Below the pieces are notes generated by a model. The model searched no databases. It was not told the DNA's origin and was given only the letters and a program-made list of their open reading frames with translations. Source: CAYQLT01 sp964418425 (GTDB taxonomy: Bacteria > Bacillota > Limnochordia > Limnochordales > Geochordaceae). From it: a stretch of 23,995 nucleotides of DNA. The translations under genes were made by a program, and so were the position numbers. The stretch covers positions 1-23,995 of the forward strand of contig CAYQLT010000037.1 in assembly GCA_964418425.1 (NCBI GenBank), given 5' to 3'. Shown in pieces: positions 14,593-21,788 of this stretch (its first letter is position 1; every line of letters starts with the position of its first letter).

Positions 14593-15468
14593 ATGGGCAA
14601 GTTCCGCTCCCTCCGGGCGCTGGTCCCCACGCTGGCCGCGCTCGCGTTGGCCGCCTCTGTGGCGGCCTGGCTCCCCGGGGCTCCGTTGCACCGCCTGCGT
14701 CACGGGGTCAAGCCTGGGGTTCGCCTGGACGGCCGGTGGGTGGGGGGCCTTTACCCGGACGAGCTTCGGGAATTGGTTCTGGCGCAGGCCCGCAAGGTCG
14801 AGCGTAGTCCGGTCGACGCCCGCATCGATCCCGAGACGGGGCAGGTGGTGGACGGTTCGCCCGGGGTGCGCCTGGACGTGGAGGCAACGTTGGAACGGGT
14901 GCGAAGGGCGCGGGTGGGGGAGCGGGTGACGTCGGTGCGGGTCCCTGTGCCCGCGCGGTGGACCCGGGAGCACCTGAGTCGATTGGTGCACCCCGCCGGG
15001 CGGTTCGCCACCGGCATCTACGGGAGTCCGGCCCGCCAGCACAACGTTCGCAAGGCCCTGGGACACATCAACAACGTGCTGGTCCTTCCCGGCGAGGTGT
15101 TCTCGTTCAACCGGCTCATGCCCGAGTACACGGAGCAGGCAGGGTGGATGTCCGCGCAGGTCATCGAGGATGGCCAGCTCATTCCCGGCGTGGGTGGAGG
15201 GGTCTGCCAGGTCTCCTCCACCCTTTACAACGCCGTGCTGATGGCCGGCCTGAAGGTGCTGGAACGCCACCCCCATTCCGCCCCGGTTCCGTACATTGCC
15301 TCCGGGCGGGACGCCTGTGTGGCCATCGACCCGCCCAAAGACCTCAAGTTCCAAAACAACACCCCCTGGCCGGTGCTGGTCAAAGGCTGGCTGGAGGGGT
15401 CCAGCGTGACCGTCGCCATCTATACGGTGGAGCCCGGCAGCGCCGCCTCCCCGGAGGGCCGGAGCTGA
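14593..15468 (+). CDS. VanW-family exported protein
   Basis: This 291-residue protein starts with a basic residue cluster and a hydrophobic helix (about 8-27) that serves as signal peptide or anchor, then a region resembling the peptidoglycan-binding-like domain found before VanW modules, and a VanW domain in the C-terminal half. Diagnostic segments are VLVLPGEVFSFNR, IPGVGGGVCQVSSTLYNAVL, HPHSAPVPY, the Asp-containing AIDPPKDLKFQNNTPWPVLV. VanW proteins are found with vancomycin-resistance and cell-wall genes, but their biochemical role is not settled. The ATG at 14593 is the only reasonable start before the hydrophobic helix; the nearest good purine tract, AGGAGGTGG at 14569-14577, is 15 nt upstream, so initiation may be inefficient. 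The deacylase gene begins 5 nt after its stop. Confidence 0.83.
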   Translation: MGKFRSLRALVPTLAALALAASVAAWLPGAPLHRLRHGVKPGVRLDGRWVGGLYPDELRELVLAQARKVERSPVDARIDPETGQVVDGSPGVRLDVEATLERVRRARVGERVTSVRVPVPARWTREHLSRLVHPAGRFATGIYGSPARQHNVRKALGHINNVLVLPGEVFSFNRLMPEYTEQAGWMSAQVIEDGQLIPGVGGGVCQVSSTLYNAVLMAGLKVLERHPHSAPVPYIASGRDACVAIDPPKDLKFQNNTPWPVLVKGWLEGSSVTVAIYTVEPGSAASPEGRS

Positions 15469-15473
15469 CAGGC

Positions 15474-17153
15474 GTGGGGCGCCGGCCAGCCCGCCAGCCT
15501 CCAAAGCCGCCGGCCAGCGTCGCGCGTGGGCGGTGGCGTCGCCTTGCCGCTGCCGGCCTGCCGGTGGCTGTGGCCGCCGCAGCCGCCGCCAGCACGCTTC
15601 TGTGGATGCGGGGGCTTCCGGGTGTGGCCCCTCGACCCTCTACCCCGAACGGCGGGTTTTCACGCGCCGTCCCGGCAGTTTACGACCTGGTCCTGCAGGG
15701 CGGCACCATCCTGGACGGTTCCGGAGGTGAGCCCCGCCGAGCCGACGTGGGCATCTCCGGCGACCGGATCGCCGCGGTAGGCGATCTTTCCAACGCCCCA
15801 GGCCACCGGGTGCTGCGCGTCACAGGCCGCTATGTGGCCCCCGGCTTCATCAATCCCCACTCCCATGTGGACGGCGCCCTGTCCGCCGACCCCCAGATGG
15901 CGGCTTCGCTGCTGCAGGGCATCACCACCGAGATCGTGGGGATGGACGGCGAGTCTCCGGTGGACCTTCCGGCCTTCGTGAGCGCCCTCGAGGCCTCGGA
16001 GGGCTTTGGGGTCAACCTGGCCGTGCTGGTGGGGCACGGGGCCGTCCGCCGGGCCGTCATGGGCCACGAGGCCCGCCCCGCCACCCCCTCCGAGCTACAA
16101 CGCATGGGGCTTCTCGTCCGAGCCGCCATGGAGGCCGGAGCGCTTGGCCTCTCCACCGGCCTGGAATACGTCCCCGGGCGCTACGCCCCCACCGCCGAAC
16201 TGGTGCAGCTGGCCCGCATCGTCGCCGAGTACGGGGGCGTGTATGTAAGCCACATCCGCAACGAACGGGACCGGATCCTGGCGGCCGTGCAGGAGGCGCT
16301 GGAGATCGGGCGGCTGGCGGGCGTGCCCGTCCACATCTCCCACCTGAAGGTGGCGCGCAAGCCCGGTTGGCCGGCCCAACGTTCGGTTCTGGTGGCCCTG
16401 GCCCGCCAGGTGAGCGAGCTGATCGCCGCAGCGCGGGCAGCCGGCCAGGCCGTCACCGCCGATCTTTACCCGTACCCGGTACCCTGGTACCTCACCCGTC
16501 GCCCTTTCTCCCAGGCCTACCCCGCATATCCCCTGGAAACCCTGGAACCGGTCCTCGAGGAACTGGACACGTTCGGCCAGACCCTGGCCGACCTGGCCTC
16601 GCAATGGGGAACCACGCCCGAGCAGGCGGCGGCCAGGCTGCGCCGGGCATACGGGGACTTCCCCGTGGCCATCCACTCCGTGGACGAAGAGGTCATCCGC
16701 CTGTTGCTGGCCCAGCCGTTCACCATGGTGGGCGTGGACGCACCCCCGGCGGGGGATCCCCGTTGGGGCGGCACCGGGCACCCGCGCGGGTACGGCACCT
16801 ACCCCAGGGTGCTGGGCCGTTACGTCCGCGAACTGAGGCGTCTCACGTGGCCCGAGGCGGTGCACAAGATGACGGGCATGGTGGCGGAGACGTTCGGGTT
16901 GGAAGGCCGTGGACTTGTGGGGCCGGGCCACTTTGCCGATCTGGTGGTCTTTGACCCCGCCACCGTCCGCGACCGAGCCACTTACGTGGACCCGCGGCTC
17001 GCACCGACCGGCGTCGAGCACGTGATCGTCAACGGCCGGCTGGCGGTCGAGAACGGGCAGCTGGTCGGTCCGGCCCTCGGGGCCGAGGCCGCGGCGGGTA
17101 GTGGGGGTGTGCGGGCCGGAAGGGTGCTGCGCCGCCGCCCGGGCCTCCCCTGA
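15474..17153 (+). CDS. N-acyl-D-amino-acid deacylase family amidohydrolase, membrane-anchored or exported
   Basis: This 559-residue metal-dependent amidohydrolase is predicted to hydrolyse N-acyl-D-amino acids or D-amino-acid-containing peptides. It starts YDLVLQGGTILDGSGGEPRRADVGI and shows PHSHVDG (HxH metal site), QGITTEIVGMDG (where D-aminoacylases such as that of Alcaligenes have a Cys ligand, here Asp), VSHIRNE, HISHLK, the GVDAPP Asp and the GHPRGYGTYPRVLG loop, ending with the urease-like closing GPGHFADLVVFDP. Before the catalytic domain is an N-terminal basic segment with two Arg (RWRRLAAAG) and a run of about 18 hydrophobic residues, suggesting Sec or Tat export or anchoring. Such export is not usual for the cytosolic members. 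The GTG at 15474 follows GGAG by 9 nt and is 5 nt after vanW, so the two are probably one operon acting on the cell wall. Confidence 0.83.
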   Translation: MGRRPARQPPKPPASVARGRWRRLAAAGLPVAVAAAAAASTLLWMRGLPGVAPRPSTPNGGFSRAVPAVYDLVLQGGTILDGSGGEPRRADVGISGDRIAAVGDLSNAPGHRVLRVTGRYVAPGFINPHSHVDGALSADPQMAASLLQGITTEIVGMDGESPVDLPAFVSALEASEGFGVNLAVLVGHGAVRRAVMGHEARPATPSELQRMGLLVRAAMEAGALGLSTGLEYVPGRYAPTAELVQLARIVAEYGGVYVSHIRNERDRILAAVQEALEIGRLAGVPVHISHLKVARKPGWPAQRSVLVALARQVSELIAAARAAGQAVTADLYPYPVPWYLTRRPFSQAYPAYPLETLEPVLEELDTFGQTLADLASQWGTTPEQAAARLRRAYGDFPVAIHSVDEEVIRLLLAQPFTMVGVDAPPAGDPRWGGTGHPRGYGTYPRVLGRYVRELRRLTWPEAVHKMTGMVAETFGLEGRGLVGPGHFADLVVFDPATVRDRATYVDPRLAPTGVEHVIVNGRLAVENGQLVGPALGAEAAAGSGGVRAGRVLRRRPGLP

Positions 17154-17281
17154 GGCGGTCGCTCCCCACCCCTTGAGAAGGCGGTGCCCTCGCCCTCCAG
17201 AAGGAAACCCCTCCCGCAGGGACGAACCTGCGTGGTCGCTCCCGGAGAGCTCGGGCCCCATCCCGGGAAGGGGCGGCACCG

Positions 17282-18118
17282 GTGCGCATCGGCCTTGCGT
17301 CGATGGTTCTGGCGCCGATCCTGATGGTGGCGCTTGCGGCGCCGGCATGGTCGGCGGAAGCAGCGTTCGGCACCCTGCGCGGCCGCGTGGTCAGCGCGGC
17401 CGACGGCGAGCCGGTTCCGTACGCCCGGCTGCGGCTGACGGCTTACGGCATGACGGCGGTGGCGGATGACTTCGGGGTGTACGTCTTCACCGGCGTCCCG
17501 GTCGGCGCCACCACGCTCATCGTGGATGCCCCCGGCTTTCGCACCTATACGCAAAACATTCAGGTCTTCGGGAGCGACCAGACCCTGGACGTCCTGCTCA
17601 CCCCGCTGCAGCCGCCGCCGCCCGCGCCTGCGGCCGCCCGGTTGCCCGACCCGATGGTGGCCCGGCTGGTCCTGGAATACGGGAAAACCACCGGCCACTC
17701 CGTGGTGGGGCTGGACCTGCTCACCTTCGGGGTGATGCAGCGGGACGCGGCGCTGGGCTATCCCAAGGCGGCCCTGGGTGGGAACTTCGTCCTGGGAATC
17801 ACGTGGCGCTTCTATCGCATCCCCTCGGATGCGGAAGTCGAGCGGGCCGCCGAACAGGTTCAGGCTGCCTACAGCCTCACGGGTGGGCTTGCGTGGGAGA
17901 CGTTCCGACGGGAAGTTCGGGCTGCGCTCAACCGGCGGTGGTTCACCTACTTCGGGATCAACACCGCAGCCCTGCTGGTGCCCGCCGTGGAGTGGGGAGG
18001 CACGCTGGATTTCGCGGGGCCCGAGGGTTTCGGATGGCAGGTCAACCTGAGCTTCGTGTGGGGGCTTTGGACCGCCCTCGTCCCGGTTCCCTGGGTGGGT
18101 CTCACCTTTACTTTCTGA
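17282..18118 (+). CDS. Secreted protein with carboxypeptidase-regulatory-like domain and beta-rich C-terminus
   Basis: No named gene is recognised. The 278-residue product has a signal peptide (1-25, ending AWSA), then a domain at about 29-108 of the carboxypeptidase-regulatory-like type (LRGRVVSAADGEPVPYARLRL, ADDFGVYVFTGVPVGATTLIVDAPGF). A Pro-rich linker (PPPPAPAAA near 111-119) precedes a C-terminal half with alternating hydrophobic and polar residues, many aromatics, and a final VGLTFTF. Ending on Phe after an amphipathic strand recalls outer-membrane beta-barrel proteins, which would imply a two-membrane envelope; this is suggestive only. The GTG start at 17282 has GGGAAGGGG upstream. 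It follows the deacylase gene after 128 nt that include a CGCAGG/CCTGCG hairpin. Confidence 0.75.
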   Translation: MRIGLASMVLAPILMVALAAPAWSAEAAFGTLRGRVVSAADGEPVPYARLRLTAYGMTAVADDFGVYVFTGVPVGATTLIVDAPGFRTYTQNIQVFGSDQTLDVLLTPLQPPPPAPAAARLPDPMVARLVLEYGKTTGHSVVGLDLLTFGVMQRDAALGYPKAALGGNFVLGITWRFYRIPSDAEVERAAEQVQAAYSLTGGLAWETFRREVRAALNRRWFTYFGINTAALLVPAVEWGGTLDFAGPEGFGWQVNLSFVWGLWTALVPVPWVGLTFTF

Positions 18119-18152
18119 CCCCTCCCACGCCGGGCCGCCCCGCCGCCTGTGC

Positions 18153-19034
18153 TCAAAGGCCCCGAGGGCGGAGGGCCTCCCGCACCGCATCCCCCAGCAC
18201 GTTGAAGGCAAACACCGCCAGGGTGATGGCCAGGCCGGGGTAGATCACCGTCCACGGTGCCAGGCGCACAAAGGGCCGGCCGGCGGCCACCATCTGCCCC
18301 CAGCTGGGCACCGGCGGCTCGACTCCCAGCCCCAGGAAGGAGAGGCCGGCCTCCGCCAGGATGGCGGACGGGATGCCGGCCCCGATGGAGACCAGCGCGG
18401 GAGCCAGGGCATGCGGAACCACATGGCGCCCGAAGATGCGGGCCCGGCTCGCCCCCACCGCCCGGGCCGCCTCCACGAACTCCAGGCCGCGCACGGCCAG
18501 CACCTGCGCGCGCACCACCCGAGCCAGTCCGGCCCATCCCACCAGGCCCAGGGCCACAAACCCGTTGACCCAGCCGGGCCCCAGCACAAACGCGATGGCC
18601 AGGGCCAGCAGCAGGTCCGGCATGGCCAGCACCACGTCGGCCAGGCGCATGGCCAACGCGTCCACCCAGCCGCCGAAAAAACCGGCGGCCGACCCCACCA
18701 GGAGGCCCACGCAGGCCCCCAGCAGCCGGCCGCCCACCCCGATCCCCAGCGACGCCCTGCCCCCAAACACCAGCCGGGAGAGTACGTCGCGGCCCAGGTG
18801 GTCGGTCCCCAGCGGGTGCGTGGCCGAAGGCGGCTGCAGGCGGTTGGCGAGGTCGGCCCGATAGGGGTCGTAGGGAGCGATCCACGGAGCGGCCACGGCG
18901 GCTGCTGCCAGCGCAGCAGCCACAGCGCCCGCGCCGACCAGGCGGACCCCGCCCGGCCTTCTCCCGGGAGCCCGGCTCCCCACGGAGGGCCCCCGGCCCC
19001 CCGGGCGCCGGCTAGCGCCCGCCGCCCGGGCCAT
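18153..19034 (-). CDS. dppC: Peptide/nickel-type ABC transporter permease (DppC/OppC)
   Basis: This inner-membrane permease belongs to the dipeptide/oligopeptide importer family. Key landmarks are HPLGTDHLGRDVLSRLVFGGRASLGIG, which is the conserved DppC entry, five or six hydrophobic helices, the EAA coupling loop (EAARAVGASRARIFGRHVVPHALAPAL) and the closing SFLGLGVEPPVPSWGQM with GLAITLAVFAFNVLGDAVREALRP. The ATG at 19034 gives 293 residues. An ATG at 19061 and a GTG at 18983 are in-frame alternatives, none with a decisive ribosome-binding site. It overlaps the end of dppB, indicating coupled translation. Residues before the first helix are rich in Arg, Pro and Gly. Confidence 0.86.
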   Translation of the reverse strand: MARAAGASRRPGGRGPSVGSRAPGRRPGGVRLVGAGAVAAALAAAAVAAPWIAPYDPYRADLANRLQPPSATHPLGTDHLGRDVLSRLVFGGRASLGIGVGGRLLGACVGLLVGSAAGFFGGWVDALAMRLADVVLAMPDLLLALAIAFVLGPGWVNGFVALGLVGWAGLARVVRAQVLAVRGLEFVEAARAVGASRARIFGRHVVPHALAPALVSIGAGIPSAILAEAGLSFLGLGVEPPVPSWGQMVAAGRPFVRLAPWTVIYPGLAITLAVFAFNVLGDAVREALRPRGL

Positions 19035-19947
19035 AGCGGATGCGGGGGTTGAGCCAGGCATACGACAGGTCGACCAGCAGGTTGGCCACCACGAAGATGG
19101 CCCCCATGAACAGCACCGTTCCCTGCACCAGGAAATAATCCCGGAAGTAAATCGCCTCGTACGCCAGGCGCCCGACGCCCGGGATACCGAAGATGGTCTC
19201 CGTCAACACCGCACCGGTGAGCAGTCCTGCCAGATCGAGCCCCAGGACGGTCACAAGGGACGGCAGCGCGTTGGGCAGGGCATGGCCCAGCAGAACGCGG
19301 CTTGCGGACACCCCCTTGGCCCTTGCAGTGCGGATGAAGTCAGCCCCCAGTACCTCCAGCAGAAACGCCCGGGTGTAGCGGGCGATGGAGGCCGCATAGC
19401 GGATCCCCAATGTGAGCGCCGGCAGCACCAGATGGCGCCACGATCCCCAGCCGGATATGGGAAACCACCCCAGTTCGTAGCCGAGATAAAACTGCAGCAA
19501 AAGCCCCAACCAGAAGACCGGGGTGGATAGTCCCACCAACGAGAGCAGCATGGCCACGTGCTCGGCCCGTCTCCCGTGCCCTCCCGCCGCCACCACCCCC
19601 AGCACCAGGCCTCCCACGCTGCCGACGCTCATCGCCCCCACGGCCAGATGCAGGCTGACCCGCAACCGCTCGGCGATGGCGCGGGCGACCGGTTCTCGGG
19701 TGCGCAGGGAATGGCCCAAATCGCCCTGGACGGCCTTCCACAAAAAGCGCCAGAACCGGTGGGTCAGGGGCGCATCCAGCCCCAGTTCCCGGCGCATGCG
19801 CTCCACCGCCGCCGGGTCGCGCCGATAGCTGAACAAAAGCTCCAGCGGATCGCCGGGCAAGACGCTCATCAGCACAAAGGCGGCGAGAACCATCCCCACC
19901 AGCGTCACGGCCGAAAGCAACAGCCGCTCGGCCACGTAGGCGCCCAG
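19012..19947 (-). CDS. dppB: Peptide/nickel-type ABC transporter permease (DppB/OppB), probable CTG start
   Basis: This is the partner permease of DppC. It shows the DppB pattern: a first helix, SVLPGDPLELL, the long extracytoplasmic segment with LGLDAPLTHRFWRFLWKAVQGDLGHSLRT, the EAA-type loop (RTARAKGVSASRVLLGHALPNALPSLV), and a last helix ending VDLSYAWLNPRIRYG. A GTG at 19935 would begin at VAERLLL, but the family normally begins a few residues earlier (M-x-x-Y-x-x-x-R-L-L). CTG at 19947 gives MGAYVAERLL and has a GGAGGG Shine-Dalgarno at 19955-19960 exactly 7 nt upstream, whereas the GTG is about 19 nt from it. I therefore place the start at CTG, giving 311 residues. Confidence 0.82.
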   Translation of the reverse strand: MGAYVAERLLLSAVTLVGMVLAAFVLMSVLPGDPLELLFSYRRDPAAVERMRRELGLDAPLTHRFWRFLWKAVQGDLGHSLRTREPVARAIAERLRVSLHLAVGAMSVGSVGGLVLGVVAAGGHGRRAEHVAMLLSLVGLSTPVFWLGLLLQFYLGYELGWFPISGWGSWRHLVLPALTLGIRYAASIARYTRAFLLEVLGADFIRTARAKGVSASRVLLGHALPNALPSLVTVLGLDLAGLLTGAVLTETIFGIPGVGRLAYEAIYFRDYFLVQGTVLFMGAIFVVANLLVDLSYAWLNPRIRYGPGGGR

Positions 19948-20007
19948 CGCCGATCCCTCCTGACGCCCCGCCCGCTGCCGCCCGGCGAGCCCGTGCGGCC
20001 GGGCCCG

Positions 20008-21612
20008 TCACCGGCCCGACAGCCAGACGAACCTGTGGGAGCTGGCGGCAAGCCCGGTGGGATGGTGGGCGTACCCGTGAACCCACGGCTGCACCATCGC
20101 GTACTGGTGCAGGTGCCACAAGGGCAGTGCCGCGACATCTTCGGCCACGATGATGCGCTCCGCCTCCCGGTACAGGCGTATGCGCTCGTCCGGGTCGGCC
20201 GCGCGCCGCGCCCTCTCCAGGAGACGATCCACCTCAGGGCGTGCATAGCCGCCGGAATATCGGGCGCTTTGGGTCGAATGGAAGAGCGGGTACAAGAAGT
20301 TGTCGGGGTCGGCGAACTCCGCCCACCAGTTGCCCAGGTGGACTGCCAGCCGCCCCTGCGCCCTGGCTGCGAGGAAAGTGGCCCGATCCACCGGCCGAAG
20401 CCGCAGCCGAAGCCCCACCTCCCACAGCATGGCCTGCACGGCCTCGTACCAGCGAAACAGGGTACCCCCGGAGGGCACCAGGGCCTCCACGACCAGCCCG
20501 GTCGGAAAACCGGACTCCCGCAAGAGCCGTCGCGCCTGCTGCGGGTCGGGGGGCGGCAGCGGCAGGCGCTGGGCAGCCAGGATTCCCGGGGGGATGATGC
20601 CGAAGGCCCGCTCGGCCCGCCCCCGCAGCAGATGGTTCACCATCTCGCCCACGTCCACGGCGTGGGCCACGGCGCGCCGCACCCGAGCGTCGGTGAAAGG
20701 CGGCTGGCGGACGTTGAAGAGCAGGTAGTAAGTGTTGAAGGAAGGACCCACCACAAGCCGGCTACCGCCGCCCCCGAGCGCCCCGGGACGGGCCAGTTCG
20801 GGCTCGGCCAGGCGCATGACGTCCAGGCTGCCCTTTTCGAACTCCAGGGCGGCGGTCAGGGCGTCCGGCAGCACCCGGTACTCGACGGCGTCCAGGTACG
20901 GAAGGCCGGTCTCGAAGTAGCCCGTGTGGCGCACCAGGCGGATGAGGCGGTCCCGCTGATAGCTGTCCAGCCGGAAGGGCCCGCTCCCGATGGGCGTAAA
21001 CGGCCAGCGCGGCCCGGCCGCCTCCACGGCGTGGCGCGGATAGATGGAAAAGGCGGGAAGGGCCAGAACGTGGACGAAGGGGGTGTAGGGGGCCGCCAGG
21101 GTGACCCGGAAGCGGTAGCGCCCCTCCTCCTGGAACCCTGCCAGCTCCTGCGTGCGCCCCTCCATCACCTCGGCCGCCCCCTCCACAGGCGCCAGGAACC
21201 CCGAATGGGGCGAGAGGGTCGAAGGGTCCAGGATGCGCAGAAACGTGAAGCGCACGTCCTGCGCGGTCAGCTCGACCCCATCGTGGAAGCGCACCCCGGG
21301 CCGAAGCTCGAAGCGGTAGACCCGGCCGTCGGCCGAGACCTCAGGGAGCCGGGCGAGCAGTTCGGGCTCCAAACGGTGGGCGTCCGGGGCGTAGCGCACC
21401 AGGGTGCTGAAGAGTTCCCTGGCCCGGTTGTACAGGGTATGGGTGGTGTCCCGGTGCACGTCGAAGCCTCCGGGGTCCTCGTTCAGCACCAGGCGCAGCG
21501 TGCCGCCGGGGCGGGGGCCCCGGCGGCGGGGCGGCGCCAGCGCCTGAAGCCCCAGCAGGATAGGCGCCAGGAGAACCGACCGGCGAGGCCACCTCTCACC
21601 CACGGCGGGCAC
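20008..21612 (-). CDS. Peptide-type ABC transporter substrate-binding protein (SBP family 5)
   Basis: This 534-residue receptor for an oligopeptide- or nickel-type importer has an N-terminal signal with Arg pair and short hydrophobic core (RRSVLLAPILLGLQALA), without a lipobox Cys. The mature part follows family 5: GGTLRLVLNEDPGGFDVH, LVRYAPDAHRLEPELLARLPEVSADGRVYRFELRPGVRFHDGVELTAQDV (the SBP_bac_5 signature region), GSGPFRLDSY, and LGNWWAEFADPDNFLYPLFHS. The GTG at 21612 is used, with another in-frame GTG at 21603; ribosome-binding sites are weak for both. It heads a minus-strand operon with dppB and dppC. No DppD or DppF ATPase follows within the window, so the ATPases must be supplied elsewhere. 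Confidence 0.87.
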   Translation of the reverse strand: MPAVGERWPRRSVLLAPILLGLQALAPPRRRGPRPGGTLRLVLNEDPGGFDVHRDTTHTLYNRARELFSTLVRYAPDAHRLEPELLARLPEVSADGRVYRFELRPGVRFHDGVELTAQDVRFTFLRILDPSTLSPHSGFLAPVEGAAEVMEGRTQELAGFQEEGRYRFRVTLAAPYTPFVHVLALPAFSIYPRHAVEAAGPRWPFTPIGSGPFRLDSYQRDRLIRLVRHTGYFETGLPYLDAVEYRVLPDALTAALEFEKGSLDVMRLAEPELARPGALGGGGSRLVVGPSFNTYYLLFNVRQPPFTDARVRRAVAHAVDVGEMVNHLLRGRAERAFGIIPPGILAAQRLPLPPPDPQQARRLLRESGFPTGLVVEALVPSGGTLFRWYEAVQAMLWEVGLRLRLRPVDRATFLAARAQGRLAVHLGNWWAEFADPDNFLYPLFHSTQSARYSGGYARPEVDRLLERARRAADPDERIRLYREAERIIVAEDVAALPLWHLHQYAMVQPWVHGYAHHPTGLAASSHRFVWLSGR

Positions 21613-21721
21613 CCGCCACAGCTTAGCGCGCCGGTCGGCCCGTCATTCCGGCAGGCCCGGGCGGTGTCCGCAGGCCGGATCGGCGGCCGTGGGCGCAACA
21701 GGGAAGGGACAGGGCGCCGCC

Positions 21722-21751
21722 TTGCGGGCTTGCGGCGCGCGTCGTTATCAT
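21722..21751 (+). promoter_or_regulatory. Candidate promoter for aroA
   Basis: TATCAT at 21746-21751 (5 of 6 to TATAAT) is preceded after 18 nt by TTGCGG at 21722-21727 (3 of 6 to TTGACA). The predicted start near 21758 leaves a 30-nt leader before the aroA ATG. The -35 match is weak, so confidence rests mostly on the -10 box and position. Confidence 0.4.
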
Positions 21752-21788
21752 CGGCTCATCCGAAAGGGCAGGGAGCGGCCAGGACGAT

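Noticed and set aside
14335..15504. Upstream continuation of the SDR reading frame on the minus strand
   Set aside because: This part is antisense to the VanW gene and has no SDR or other domain; the TTG start with strong ribosome-binding site at 14334 explains the gene.
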